Assembly (NCBI RefSeq): GCF_000003815.2
Contig: NC_049986.1
Location: 14,461,933 to 14,525,932 of the forward strand
Source: Branchiostoma floridae
Lineage: Eukaryota; Chordata; Leptocardii; Amphioxiformes; Branchiostomatidae
Reading direction: 5' to 3'
Length of the DNA: 64,000 nucleotides
This document shows, in pieces, positions 48,119-62,306 of the stretch (within the stretch, counting starts at the first letter, position 1; every line of letters begins with the position of its first letter). Under the pieces are notes generated by a model. It ran no database searches. It worked only from the letters and a program-made list of their open reading frames with translations, and was not told the DNA's origin. Position numbers and translations under genes: made by a program.

Positions 48119-48458
48119 GTAATTCCCACAAATTTATACCGTAACTTCTTTGACACCTTAAGCTCTTTTGACACCATGATAGCATCTATCTGAAACCGCA
48201 GGACATTTATCACTAATACATGGAGGGAGCTGTTAGGGTTTATTTTAGGTGAGATAAGGAAGAAATGCTAAACCATGACTCCTTGGAGACACTGAATAGC
48301 ATTACCTTATCCATGTCTAAGATAAAGACAATATGTATGATATACAAGAATGTACTGTGTAAGGAATGTTAATATTCTGTATGGTAGCCAAGTATGCAGG
48401 TAGTGTCAAGATTCAGCGATTCTTCATTAAACTAAACCATTTGTCTTGTATTATTTAG

Positions 48459-48975
48459 CAAGAATTAATCTGTATGTATTATGGAAAATGTAAGACACTG
48501 AAGCGATGAACAAAGGAAATAACATTGCTTCATTACCATTTGTTCACTCCTCTGATGACAGTTTACATATCAACAGAATAGTCACAAAGGAAAACATTGA
48601 CATTAATCATAAAAAAATGTTCCTATGATTTTCTTGCACATTTTCTTGAGGAGTATGTGTCTGTTCATATTTCTTCACAATGGCAGTGAGAACATTCTGA
48701 GATTATGCACCAAACTTAATTGATTATTATATTAATGTCATGCATTATTTTTCAATAACTAATCTGTATGTGTTATGGAAAATGTAAGACGTTGAAGTGT
48801 TGAGCAAAGCAGCTTGAATAAAGGAAATGAACAGAATAGTCACAAAGGAAAACATTCACATTAATCATAGATTTCCAATGATTTTTTTTGGCACAATGCG
48901 GCTATGCTTGAGGAGAATAATATATCTCTTCACATTTCTTCATGATGGCATTGAAATAAGATATGTGACAAACAA
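48459..48975. repeat. Tandem duplication, period about 294 bp
   Basis: taatctgtatgt.ttatgg, aaaatgtaagac, acagaatagtcacaaaggaa, aacatt.acattaatcata and cttgaggag recur from 48465 and 48760. The second unit lacks about 55 bases of the first. Confidence 0.85.
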
Positions 48976-48979
48976 TCCT

Positions 48980-51900
48980 GAAGAAAGACAGCCATTTCCA
49001 TTTGAACAAAATATGTACTGTACTGTACTGAAATGGCCTCAGTAATGATTACATATTACTGAGCGCCCCGCCCAAGCATGGCATGTTCCTTGCTATTCCA
49101 GCTTTACTACACCTATTCAAATCCCCGATTGTAAATTGCTGCCCAAACTGCAGCACACCTCGGATCAGGCTTTGGAAGCATTCACAAGAATCGTGCTGAC
49201 TTAATGCTATTCTCTGCTAACCATTTACCTGTAATGGCAAAGTAACAAGCACTAAAGATCAAAAATAGCTTGGGGGCCACCAGATCAAATTACTTTCTAT
49301 CTACACCAATGGTGTTGCTCTAATGGGTTGACCAGACGCCATCAGCATGGCGCGACCTTGGAACATATTAGGTATAAACTATTGCATGGTTGGAGAAAAG
49401 GTGATGAAATAATGTGTTCAGATGTTGGCCTGTCAGCAACACATTACAGTACCAATACTTGAGTTACAGCTGACACTAGGGGAACAGTCATACCAGATGG
49501 CCTGTTTTGATATGGCCTGTTTTATTTCATATCAAAATGGCAATAGTCAACTCATTTGGACTTTTATTGGTACAAAAATGGCCTTGTAACATTATGTTGT
49601 ATATTGTTTTATAAGAATCAATGTTATACAGTTGTATGAGGAAGTTTTAAATACACCATCTTATTTTTCTGATACAACACAATGCAAACAAAAGCAGGAA
49701 ATTTTCTATATAATAAAGGTCTGATTGTAGGTGTGAAAAATGTACTTTTATGTAAAAATCAGGTTTTCTACAATGAAAAATTCATATTTACTTTGTCTGG
49801 ATAAAACCAACTACTTGACATTATTCTACTTCCGATGATCAATGAACAAATGCAACACCAATTTCAGTTTCAGTACCATGGACAGGGAAACAGCACCAGA
49901 GATATGCAAGTGTTATAATCATCTTGTCTTTCTTCAATGCTAGGATATCATGTATAAATTTCCTACATCTACTTTCATAACACAAACCCTGAAACAATGA
50001 CGGTGATGACTTTGACCTCCTGCTATCCTTTCTGATCTGTCCCTCACCCAAACCATGTAGTCTCCTTACAAAAAGCTATCGGCAAAGATGTGAAATGCAA
50101 TCCTCCTGCAGGGCTATTTCCAGACAGATTTATTTCCTTGATACCATGTTTCAGCCATAAAATCCTGAATGAGCTACAAATGTTGTGGCATTTATATTTA
50201 TTCATCCATTCAAGCATCAGATACAAGGCTTTTCTGAGGCATTGCCATTCTTTCAGGCCTCTCAGACGTACAGTGATCTGCTATAAACTTGATCACCAGA
50301 AGTTTCCACAAGAAACCTTGAAATATCAGAGTGAACCCACCACTATATCCTGGATTTGCAAGTTGCTACAGTTTTTGTACAAAGGAGTTCCTACTCGGAG
50401 AAGTTAGATAATATTCATTGACACTTCAGGGTACTAGGGCTTGGCAACAGATGGGTTTTATGGATAGGCGGTACATTGATTCATATACAGAGGATTTATG
50501 GGTACTTTCATCCATGATGCAGAGGAAATTTTGACGGAGTTAGATAAACTAAAACCCCATTCATCATTGTCAGATTCTTCTCATGAAATGGGATTGCCAA
50601 GACTTAAAGCTGACAAAAAATCTTTACAGTTTCTACTTGTTTAATCCAGGATTGTCGTCACGTTAGGCTACTGCACACTCGCTGGGTAGATTGGGTTTTA
50701 CAACCTGATAGCAAAGCTGTATTTGTCTCCTCCTCAGGGTGCAATGCAATCTTTGGATCTTTACTAAGGATAATTTGTCACTGCATGTTTGTCTATAGTA
50801 CCGGCAACAACATGGGCTGAAATGTCAATACTTCTTTCAATCTGGCTGCCGACATACCTTCTTCAAATAGTCTCAACTGCATTTTCAACTGCCTGAGGAC
50901 ATGTCTGTAACCTGTTGAGAATTTGAAGTGCAGACATTTCATGCATTTATGGGATTTCCAGAGGCACTGCTGACTTGAGCCATTGACTGTGAAAATAAAG
51001 ACATTCTTTCCCTAAAATCCATATCTTCAATCCTCCCCTCCCAGCTGACGCTCAAGGGTAGATTTTCTAACAGCTAGAAAGGCAACATTTTTGCAAAAAT
51101 GCGGATTGAATGTTTAACCCTTACCCTTCTGTTGAGCTACTCCCACACAGTAAATCCGCACTCACGACATGAGAAAAGAAACATATGACACCGGTACTAG
51201 GAATAATGGTCTGGAAATAAAAATCATCTATCACAAAAATCACAACTATCAATATTTCTACAATGATGAAGCACCACCTTCAGGGGTAGATTAAGGCGTT
51301 AAAATGGCGCCAGGGAGCTCCTACTTTCTCCAAGACGACGTCCCTGCAAGGAAAGGTCCTCGTATCATTCAACCCAAGCTCTTAATCTTTCCCATGGCTT
51401 TTTTTTACAATGGCAAAGATGATGAAGATTTCCCATTTTGGCTGCAGGCACATTTGTTGCTGGGTAGAATTATTATGGACTGGTTAAGTCTTTCCACAGT
51501 GCCTGAAGGTGCATGCCGGCATGGTTGGTTGTCGTACATGTAGCTGCAGGTTCTCTTTTGCCTTCACCTTTATCTTGTCACATGGTTGCAGACCACATTC
51601 ATCATTATCTTTTGCATAAATGTATAAGCTAACAAAACCAAAGGGAACAGCTTATTCACTAGATTTACGGAACACATGAAAGAGTTAGAACACAATTTAT
51701 CATCTAACCAGACAGCAAATCTATATATATACATGGCTATTTTTTGCTTTGACAAAAATCCTTCACATGTTACAAGTAATTGATAGGACAGGGAATTGAC
51801 AGCAGGTTCCATAAGCTGTGTGTTCCTAAAAGTTGCTGAACTCATTTGTCATGATGAAGAACTTAAAACCTCCAAGTTGGACTCTTTTAAGGTGATGCAC

Positions 51901-52190
51901 AGAAGGGACTAGCATATCCCCAAGCATTAATCTGAATGTAAGTCTGCATTGGTTGAAACACTTCTTACCAATCAATCATCTAAACAACTGGGGAACCCAC
52001 TGGTAACTTTTAACTGTCTTAAGAGGAAATGTTCACATGCTACAAGTAGTTGATCTGGGAACAGCAAGACACAGGACATCAATGTTAAGTGTTTGGCCTC
52101 CAAGTAAGACTCAACTTCAAAGTTTGTCTCATTATTTTGCCTGGTAAGGTCTGGAAGGAATCGGGGTATCCAAAACCACTACATCATGCA
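48980..52190. other. Long non-coding stretch
   Basis: No exon supported. The frame at 51304-51543 opens at aaaatggcgccaggg, a YY1-like context, but the encoded peptide (MAPGSSYFLQDDVPARKG...) has no recognised domain and no clear donor. Confidence 0.5.
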
Positions 52191-52191
52191 T

Positions 52192-52226
52192 GTAACACTA
52201 GTTCATCTTTATTCACAGGGTAACTG
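52192..52226. mobile_element. MITE family A, solo end
   Basis: taacactagttcatctttat then tcacagggtaact match one terminal repeat of the family at 16263, 20364 and 54785. The other end is missing. Confidence 0.6.
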
Positions 52227-54784
52227 AAAGGCTAATCAAAAATGATATGCCCCTATTTCCAGATCTGTCCCACACAAATCAAAACTAAAAATGCCATAAA
52301 AATAATCCCTTTCCTCACACACCTGAATAAACCATAAGCCAACACAAAGACTGACTTTCAGGTGATTGGCCTTTTCCGTGCCATTGACACTTCTTTCTCG
52401 TGCCTGCAGTGATTTTTCAATACGCTTCCGGCAACCATAATGGTTCCACGGCCCCTTGGTGGCCTCATCCTGACTTCCAAGAAAGCTGCGCCAAGAAAGT
52501 GGGCGAGACATCAACACAATCTAGCACCAATATCATCACCACAAGACAATCAGGCTCCACCATGTCACAGCTAACACCCGCATAGACAATCTAAGCCTGC
52601 AGGTTCATATTTGGGAGGTTCACGTTTTGAAGACCTTTAAAACAGAAGGGTAAAGATGTATGTGCAATAACCAACTGATGAAGGTAGGCCATCTCTGATT
52701 ATTTATCACACTTTGACTCTGAGCAGGCATGGTGATGGTAGCATGGGGCATCATGAGATCTTTAGCATGATTGTCAAATTACCTTAAAAGCATTGTTCAC
52801 GAACCATGTCTAGTCAGTATGTCCAAGAGGCTCAAAATGATTTAATATATGAAAAACTGTTTTATTTTCATACCTGTAAATTTCAAGTGGTACGTCCCAG
52901 AATGATTGGCAGATGAGGAAGAGGAGACAGCACAGGCGGCAATGCAGCAACACATGTAAAAAAAAGGTCTTCATTAGTATTCAAGACATGACTGATTTCT
53001 CACAAAACTACAAAGCCAGCAAGGGCGTTAAGCCATGTTATTTTGGCTTTTGATTGAAAGCGGTTCAGAAACAATATCAACCAATTACAACAGCTTAGTG
53101 TAATTGGCACTGCTGTAAAGTAATAATCTTGGTCTACTCAGTACAAATTGAGTAAACCTGATTCAGGCGCGCTTGATTGTCTGTGGAACATTCAATACAT
53201 ATGTGGTTAGCATTTATCACCTTCAGATCTCTCCAGGAGTATTTGGGTCAGATTTCTCACTCAACATTGCAGCAACTGACAGGTCCGACTAATCTAATGG
53301 CTGCTGAAGAATTCAAATCAATTTCCATTAGATATGGTCTGATGAGGTAACTTCTTGTGACACATATCAAAACATTTCTCAACTTCAAAATTGGCTGCTG
53401 CTGATTCTTATGTCAAAAAGAATCTCTGGTGATACTTTTACCGCAAGGATGAAGAAAATGTTTCAGTTTTCAAATTGGCATGGTACCGGTATACACCATA
53501 GATATGTCAGTAAGGATTGCATCAAGCTTTTTAAGGGTGCCATTTGGGGTAAATGGTCTTCAACATCACATCCACCTCTCATCTTTACATCTCATCATCT
53601 TGACCACCAATGAAAATAAAATATAGCTCCAAATGTTCACATGACACCTTCAACTGCACCAGCTTTCTTGAGTAACTGAGAAACAGCTTGTTTGTGCTGG
53701 TACATGTAACTTCTAAACCTTGATTCAAGGTGACAGATGAACATTTTTATGAGCCAACATATGCATACCGTAAATACATGTAACATCAGCTAGTGGTGCA
53801 GACACACAGCTCTCTATAATGGCATACTCTTGTTGCAGCCAATTCAGAACAGAAATTTATGACATTTGTGACTGTTTGGGTAGCTTCGTTACTTAGCCAG
53901 CACGCCAATTTCAGGCAATAACCGGGACGCATGTGACAGTAGAGGCAGCTAATTGAAAACCCCCTGCTGACAGATGGAAGCACTAAACATTTACGAACTG
54001 AGACATGATATCATGATAATATGTGCAAAGTTCGTGCCTGCTGACAGCTATTCAAAATCAACATTCCGTGTGCAAACTCATACTAAAATGAACTAAGAGA
54101 TCTTCTGGTAATCCAAAACTTGCACTAAGGCTGTTCAAAGTAGAAAATAACATGCAATTCCACATGACCTTCCTAGCTGCACGTGTTATGTGCATTTCTA
54201 TGTGCAAGAGGCCCTGTGCCAATGTCTCTTCCCCACACCTGGTCTACTCAAGGTGCCCTTGTTCTGCCCCTTTCTCACTAAATCTTCAAAATATAGAAGT
54301 AAGCTGACATTTTACATTAACATGGCACGAGTGGCCATTTTCACGTTTTCCTAAGTGCTCTTAATGTGCTCTTATCCAAAGTACAAATGCTTCGTGGAAC
54401 ACTTTGGCATGTGGACAGCAAGAAATTGAAGAAGAAAGAAAAACATGTCCCTGAAAGTTCTAAGTGCTAAAAGGAAACTTGTATGCGATGTTCACCTTAC
54501 TGCAGTAAGGGGATTTATGTCCAAATTGTAGTGTGCATCTATAGTGCTGTAATGAGTACTTCCATCTGATTCTAGAATACATGCGATGGCTTCAATGAAT
54601 ATGCCAAGGTTCAATGGTTTCACCAGGATTATTTTGCTTGGCAGGTTTTTTGGTGGATGACTCAAAAAGTTATGAAAAGATTTCTAAAGAATGACATGAT
54701 TTATTGTTAGCTCTTGACTTCAGGTCCCAAGGAGCAAGTGCGTGGTGGTTGAATGTCAGAAAACAATTTGGCAAGTTCTACATG

Positions 54785-54980
54785 TAACGCTAGTTCACCT
54801 TTATCCACAGGGTAACCTATATTTGTTGTGTTTACCAACACAGTATTAAGGGATACCAACTAGACGGACAGTGGTTTCAATTGTAATATGTTCAAAATAT
54901 TGCCATCTGTCAACTTTATATTCCTAAATACCCATTTCAGAAAGCAACGGATATAAGTGACCCCGCGAATAAAGATTAGA
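54785..54980. mobile_element. MITE family A
   Basis: taacgctagttcacctttat, ggtaacctatatttgttgt at the left and caacggatataagtgacccc at the right, with the shared interior ttcaaaatattgcca. The right outer end is degraded (aaagattag). Confidence 0.8.
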
Positions 54981-56254
54981 TTAAACAGTTATCCTACCTG
55001 TCAATAACTCACAACTGAGAATTAGATCTCAATCATCCTGGCAAATATTCATACTGCAAGCAATTTACTAATCCTTTGAGCTTGTCTTCCATTCCTTTGT
55101 ACAGCTATCTAATTGCCCTCTATGGAAATGCTTTCAAATATATTAATTTTATCCTTTTATTTCTCTCTGTGACAACGCTATATAATTACTCTCTTATTGT
55201 TTTTTGTTTTACTAACTTCTTTAGATATTGACAGATTATAACTGTGACAGCTACTCTTCCAGGAGTAAGAAAATTACACGGAAAAGTTGGACACTGGGCA
55301 TAACATACACAGCACATAACAACATCTCACAATTACAAATACTTACAATCGTCATACAAGATATCATAAAAACGCACATGCCTTATCGAGCGCCTCATGT
55401 GCCATATGTTGACATATGCACGTGTTTCTCTTGCATTTTTTCTTGCTCATTCACAGCTTTGATCTATAGAAGTGGGCAACTAAAAGGCAGTCCACACAGT
55501 ACTTAAGTGATGCATTAGCCCAACATTGTCCTAATTGCAACAGACGTTGAAGCAAAGAGATTGCTGAAGGGCTTTTCCTAACATCTAATGGCCCCGGAGA
55601 AGTGCACTGAGTGTGGCAAGTGAGAATAGGACTTTTAAAGAGAATACACTAAGAAACAGACTATCCTAAGAATGAGCTAGTTTTGCACAAAGTGTATTAC
55701 AATTGATGGAAAAAAGTAGATGATCACCCAATGTTGTTGGTAGCATGGGCGATGAACCAAATCATACATTATAAGAATTCAAACTGCAGTTCAAGTGTGC
55801 AACTCATGCTGTATTGATCAAAGAATTTAAATTTAATGCATACTTTCCTTAGAATATCTCTGATTGTCTGGTCACCTGATATTGACAAGCGCACCTACTC
55901 CATAATAGCAACCCTCCTGGTAAAAGAGATTTGGCCACAAAAAAGAGAAGGTTAGATTTTGACTAGTGAAGACCTCAAAGGATAAAGTCAGAGAGGAAAC
56001 TAGGCAATTAACCGACAACAGACCACTGCAGGTTTTCCAAAAATGGAAAAGTTAAAGTTTGAGAACTTTGAGGGAATAATTGCATCAGTAGGGGGGAAGA
56101 ATCAGCCTTCATCCTGGAGGCCTGCTTGTTTTCACTGGTGATACTTTATCCCTTGAGCTCTTGATACTTTATTCCTTGAGCTCCAATTTATTTCTGTAGC
56201 CCACGCTTTAGAGCACAATTGTGCCTTGGTGGTCTGCTGGTCTTCTAATTCTTT

Positions 56255-56612
56255 TTCTCCTTTCGTTTGAGGCTACCAAGTTCAACTTGCTGAAGATTTT
56301 TTGTAGCCTATGAACCGACTGTAAGATTGATCCACTTACACCAGGAAGGTCCCCTACTCTTTTCAATAAGTGTGGCGGGTTCTTTTACCTGCTTGAGGTG
56401 TGGTTCTCCACAATCACAGAACCTCCATTTAATGTCCTATCCAAGGGACGGCCCTAGCCGAAGCTAGGTACTCATTTTTCACCCGAGTGAGGTGAGGAAA
56501 GTCTTCTAAAGTGCCTTTCCCAAGATCGGTGATTGGTGACATGGCAGGGTTCAAACTCAGGACCTCTTGGGCTTGAGCACAAAGTGCTGCGAATTACACC
56601 ACTCAATCTCAC
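56255..56612 (-). mobile_element. tRNA-derived SINE
   Basis: On the - strand the head reads gtgagattgagtggtgtaat (A-box-like), then gtcctgagtttgaaccctgc (B-box GAGTTTGAACCC), the spacing of a tRNA promoter. The body (gggaaaggcactttagaaga, ttcctcacctcactcggg, ggacattaaatggagg, gtaaaagaaccc) resembles the conserved body and LINE-like tail of invertebrate SINEs, from memory. The 3' boundary is uncertain. Confidence 0.7.
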
Positions 56613-57883
56613 TTACAAATGTAGAATGATCATGTGAAGTACTAGACTAAGTACCTTCAACTGTGTGAGCCATGCAAAACACTTCTAGTAGCGAAGTCAA
56701 GAATAAAGCCTCCTGACTAATAATATGTGATTTTCACACAGAGATACATGTCTCCTAAAGTGTTAAAGTGTCTGTTAAGTCTCTATGTAATCCCACCATC
56801 CTAGTACATGAGTGAAGTTACATTTGTACAATCTCACTTGGGCACAGAATGCCATATGGACATCTAATGGAGGACATTACCCCAGAAGAGGGGCAAATGT
56901 CATTCCCAGAGTTCCCCAACCCCCATATGGAGCCTTGACACTTTGAAAGCCAATTTACATCATTATTCGGCCATTAGTGACACTAAGGTCCAAAGGGTTT
57001 GGCTCAGCAAAAGCCAAAACTGGTACTTTTGGAAGGGTTATCCGTGCAGGATGACAAGATTCCCACAGTGGCAGAGATAAAAGTTCTGATTGGAACTTGA
57101 GTGTGGAAGAAGTTTCATTCTTTTGAAAAAGTAAGATGCATTGTTATCGTAAAAGTTACTTGATTAAGCTTTTTTTCTGACAAGGTGTTCTGTTAAAGCT
57201 TCTTTCATATTTTAATAGAACTCATCTATCCATTTCAAAGGTCAACTTAAGGAATTGATAAGAACGTTAAGAAAATTACTTTGTCCCTCCAACTAGTATC
57301 AACCTTGGTATTCATATTCTAGCTACTGTTGACAACACTATTGCAAAAAAAAACTGGCATTATATGGTCAATGCTATCATATGCCATTGTTTCGGTGAAC
57401 TACTAGTAAACTCCTCTAGGGGGTCCTCTACAATACACATGTAACCCAAGACTTGTGTATTTTTTGGCCATTTACACCAATCAGACATGCCCCAGTTAGT
57501 GTTAAACCAACATGCAGGTGTCTGGTAATTTCTTCTAAGTGCTAAGTGCTTAAGTACATGTACCATGTGCTAAGTGCTTTCCTTGTCCATGTTATCAATA
57601 CCAATAGCTGTCCACGTTTCGGGTACCACATGTCAACACCACTCGTTTTCAGCAGGTCACCTTTTGACCAAATGCCCTTCTATTTGGAAGGTCACATTCA
57701 CTGACTTTGATTATAAATGTGGTAAAGGCTTGGTGAAAGTAGAATCAGAAAGCTTCTGAAAGTATATGCTACATAGATATTAAGAAATATATAAACATCC
57801 AGCTATTCTATACCCAGCCATGATGTTGTCCTTGGTGCTGAATATACAGAGTTGGTTTCATACCCTTCGCTGTGGTGGAAAGT

Positions 57884-58098
57884 TACCGTAAATGCATTTA
57901 AGTTTGTGGGGATTTAATTTCGCGTTAGGGGGAAAAAGGAGTTTAAGCTGTGTTTTTTAAGTTTGTGGGAGCATCATGCACTGTATTCTCTTAATGCCAT
58001 GGGAAAATGTTCGCGGTGGTTTTAAGTTCGCGGTGAAGCAGCCACCACGAAAACCGCGACCATTTAACCACAGCAAAAGTTTCTGCATGTACAGTGAC
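57884..58098. mobile_element. MITE with CpG-rich interior
   Basis: Left taccgtaaatgcatttaag and right tttctgcatgtacagtga form imperfect inverted ends. Inside, ttaagtttgtgggg / ttaagttcgcggtg motifs recur and accacgaaaaccgcgacc is their reverse complement. A familiar type in marine invertebrate genomes. Confidence 0.65.
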
Positions 58099-60668
58099 TA
58101 CAGAACTGTGACGAAAAAGTTTAACTACAACTCCACCATCCTCCCCACAGAACTAATCATGTCAAATAGCTTTTGATTGCCCCTGTGTACTAAACATTAG
58201 TTGCACCTAATGAATTGGTGCTCAGCCAAATTGTTTCTCCTCTTCCCTTATTGATGCCTTCAAAACTTTTCCAATTAAGATGGTGATCGGCTTCTGTTAA
58301 TGAAGAGAACCTTGTCCTGTAATTACTTGGGAGACATGTCAGTAATCTCTTCAGAGTATTTTGGAGGAACTCTGTCCCATTGGGGCTATTCACACCACAG
58401 GCCCATACAGTTGATGGGCTGTCTGTCCATTTTGCTGACTGCAAAACGGTAGAGAATCAGGTAAGAACAACGATTTCCACCAATTTGCAGTCGCCATGTT
58501 TCAAACTGACATTGGCTAGTGGTCCAGCACAATTCGAGCTTTACACTGCTTTGTATGAAATATGAAATGGAGGCAAAATGAGTTGTGAAGTATGAACAGC
58601 AGAACTTTTGCAATTCAATATAGACATAAAGAAACAGAAAAATTAGATAATAACTTAATCACTGAGAAGAAAAGCAATGTTTCAACATGAGTGTCATTGT
58701 CATGCTAACAACAAATGATTGGACTGGATGGCAGTGGGTAGGAAGCATAATTTCATATTGGCCAACTTCCTGGCTGAATGTACATTGAGTCAATTGCACA
58801 TTTTCATTCTTCAATTATCTTTCTGCACAGGAAGTCTCTATACTCAGACACGAAAGCCATCATGAAAAAATAAAATTGGCGTACAGAAATGGTGAAGTAC
58901 ATGTTATATGCCATGCAGTGAGACTTGGCATCAGACATACGACCTTCCAATCACTGTACACGTATCTAAAATATAGCCTAATTCATATTGTTATAGACAG
59001 TATTTGAATTTATAAAGGGGTTGAAATTGGCTGTCTATCGTAGTCCAATGATGAATAAAGATACCACTTCATGTTATACCAAGGGAAGTTATACAGGGCT
59101 GGTGGACGATTTCAGGTCTGGCACATTCACATGTACATGTCTCACTTGCATTAGAGATGTGCAATCAGACTTTCACTGCCGTTACATCAGCACAATAGCC
59201 TTGAAAGAAATTGCAGATGCCACCCAGTTGCATAACAGCCCAAATTGAAAGCTAAATTTGGATCATGAATTTTTTATCTATATTATTTTTATCCACGTAC
59301 ATGTAAAATTGAAAGTATTGCCTAATGAGCAACTGAAGGACACTGGATTGTCAATCTAACACTGTTACATAAAATCTGTCCTTGGTGCATACATCTACAA
59401 TAGACTGATTTCTAGCATGACTGATTCTTGAGTCCAGGGTTACCAATGCTGCTTCTGGACTGGAAAGTAAAACATTTGGTCCTGCCTGTTGTTGCTCAGT
59501 TTTGTATATTAATCAAACAAGATGTAAAATAAACAAACAGAAATTGATACAGCTTTTCACAAGACTGTAATTCTAAATCTTATGCCATGGTCAGGCATTT
59601 CCCTAAAAATGTTCACTGATCTCATGTAAAGCATCTGCCAATCTTGTTACAATCATACTACTCTTAGGTTTTCAGAAAGCTTGTCCCCCTAATGACCTGG
59701 AGGTCAAGGGACTACGTTTGGTACAAAATACAGTTGGTAGGTAGAACTGGATGTGTTTTGCTCAAGCAGGGATGAATGATCCTTCCCTCATATTGACAAG
59801 ACAGTTTCTACATACTTTGAGTTCCCACATACAGAGATACATTTATCTTATTTTTGACTTTATATACATGGCCTCCTTTGGTCAATATTGACCATGGTAA
59901 AATCCTAATCGATATCAGCCCTACAGCGTCGGCTGTGGCTAAACAGTATCATGAATCTGGCAAGAGAACTCAAGAACATGTTCTAATCAAGTTGTTGAGA
60001 TACTTTTGTTTGGAATGGGATTACGATGCATTTTCAGTGGGCCTTTGGGGAACACTTTCCCAATTTATCCCTAACCAAAATTGTTAAAGTATACCCAGAT
60101 TGCGTTTTTACAGGATAATAGTTGGATAAACACAGCTGTACCAAAATCAATCTAGGAAATGGGGAATGACAGAGTTCTGGGAATTACATGTAATGTCATG
60201 GTGCAGGACAACAAGCAGCATCCTAGCTGGACAGGTTAGATTACCTCTCTCATGGCTCCTCATTCATCTCCATTTAAAAAGCACTTTGTCATGCCAGTGA
60301 CCCAGTTTGCCTGTAATCCTCCACACAGTGGTCAGACTGCCAACTAGGCTGAAGTAGAGAGCAGGAGCCAGATAGGCAATGGAGCCTGCAAGGCTACGTC
60401 TGTGCAATTGACTGGAATTGAATCAGCGATTTATTCATGATTTTCTTGGTTGTGGCCCCTTTCAAGCAAAGCACCAAAATGCTACTAGTTATGAAGTTTT
60501 TATTCTGGTTATTCTCCTCTCATTGATTCTCCTAGATTTTTTTTTTCAATCAAGGTTGGTCTTGGCAAAATATACACAACTTTGTTTCCTGTAGTTTCTG
60601 TGTCCTGCAGATGCAGACAATATACATGTACATATCCATGATGTTGGTGGTACCTACATGTACATGTA

Positions 60669-60760
60669 GCCTGCAGTCCAACCTTGTTAGCTTTGGCCTT
60701 CTCCCAATGGTCACTACCTAATTGTGAGCAAACCAAAGCTAACAAGGCTTGACTCCAGGC
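60669..60760. mobile_element. Short inverted-repeat element (MITE-like)
   Basis: Left gcctgcagtccaaccttgtt to agctttgg pairs with ccaaagctaacaaggcttga to ctccaggc over about 28 bases. TA flanks both ends. The start GCCTG is shared with the element at 12541. Confidence 0.78.
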
Positions 60761-61625
60761 TAGGTGGTTCCATGTTGAAGTTGGTCCATATTCTTAAGAC
60801 TCTGAGTTACTGTCCTGTTTAGTATCTTTGAAGTCAGATCAACAACCCTTCAGTTATGAGTAGCTTTGAATAAACATATTAACTTTTGAAAGTCATAAAT
60901 GCTGTCAAGTAATACATAGACCATGATATCATGTAAAATATGCCCTCTTTTATGACAATGTTGAGAGACATATTTAGGCTGCGAACTTTATGTTCAACCT
61001 TTAGGCAATAATGGTGGTCCCAACTAAGCTACAAGTATAGATTAATGTTGACAGTACATCTCAGTTTCAATATACATCACAAGGAAGAGTTCTCCCTAGT
61101 GTTTATCATGCCTTCCTTTGACGGAATCTTGTTTATAACAACTAAAAGCAGTTTGTTACATTTAATGAAATGGAAATTCGTATTTTGCAATGGACAAAAA
61201 TATAATCTTTTCCGTCAAAAAGTCTGAACTTCATGACATGGAATTGACAAAAACGTTAACATACTTTTGTATACATAAAATGACAGATTTCATTTTCAAC
61301 CAAAATTAACAATATGGAATAATATATTTTACCTTTTAACAAGATTTGAAATTGATTGGTAATGCCAGCCTTGTATGCGCTTTAGCCCGTTTTTGTTGTT
61401 AGTAATATGTTATTCTTATGTTGCAAAATGACGTTTATGTTCATGTCATCTTAAGTTATACGTTTCGTTATAATCTCAATTTTGTTACTTTTGATTGTCA
61501 TTGTATGTAATACAGAGCAGAAGACCTCCATAAGCTCATTGTGAGCTTCTTGTCCAATGCTCGAAAAACGAATGCGAATAAAATAAAAATAAACATATTT
61601 TACCTTCAAAACAACAAATGATATA

Positions 61626-62304
61626 GAGTCCTATCCAAGATACCACGAGGGTTTTTAGACAATAATTGTAATAAGTTGGAATTATTTTGAATAAAAGAAT
61701 ATCTAAGCCCCAACAGTTATAATTTTTTCAAAAAAATTAATATGGAATTTTGAACCTATTTGAATTCCTTTGAATACTTTGAAACATTTTGAAAGAGATC
61801 ACACAAAAATCTCTTTAATTACAATAATTTTCAAACATCTGCTTTCATTTTTAGAAATATTTACAAATAATGGTAAACCTTGCCAAATGGTAGAATTGAT
61901 TTATTGCCCCATAAAAGTTAGCCCCTTTTGTCTGCCTGGTATATTTTTAGATTTCACTGATGGGCACTGGTGGGTCCTTTGTGGTAGGCCATTGACATGA
62001 CACCTAACTTTGCAAGGATGTGTGAATTGCTTTCTTCCTAGCCCACTGACCCAATATTACAAAAAAAATGGTAGAAATTGGTACATAATGGCAAAATGCT
62101 GTTACCATTATTTACAAACGGTTAGAAGTATTCTGGTCCACATCGTGAATATTTCAAAGGTTCTGCACACCAGGGAAAATATTTAGAACGTTCTAAAAGC
62201 ATTCAAAATATTTCCTAAGTATAAAATCTCCATATAATTCAAAACAATTGAAAACATTTGTAAATGATGACAATGGCAGTCCTCGCGGTGACTTGGATCG
62301 ACTC
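61626..62304. mobile_element. DNA transposon (non-autonomous), copy 2
   Basis: Ends GAGTCCTATCCAAGATACCA and tggatcgactc (imperfect inverted repeats), TA on both sides. 679 bp, against 696 bp for copy 1 without its insertion. Colinear with copy 1 (gagggtttttagacaata, tattttgaataaaagaatat, tttgtggtaggccattg). Confidence 0.82.
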
Positions 62305-62306
62305 TA

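Noticed and set aside
51304-51543. Frame starting MAPGSSYFLQDD in an aaaatggcg context
   Set aside because: Ends without a convincing donor and has no recognised domain or neighbouring exon.
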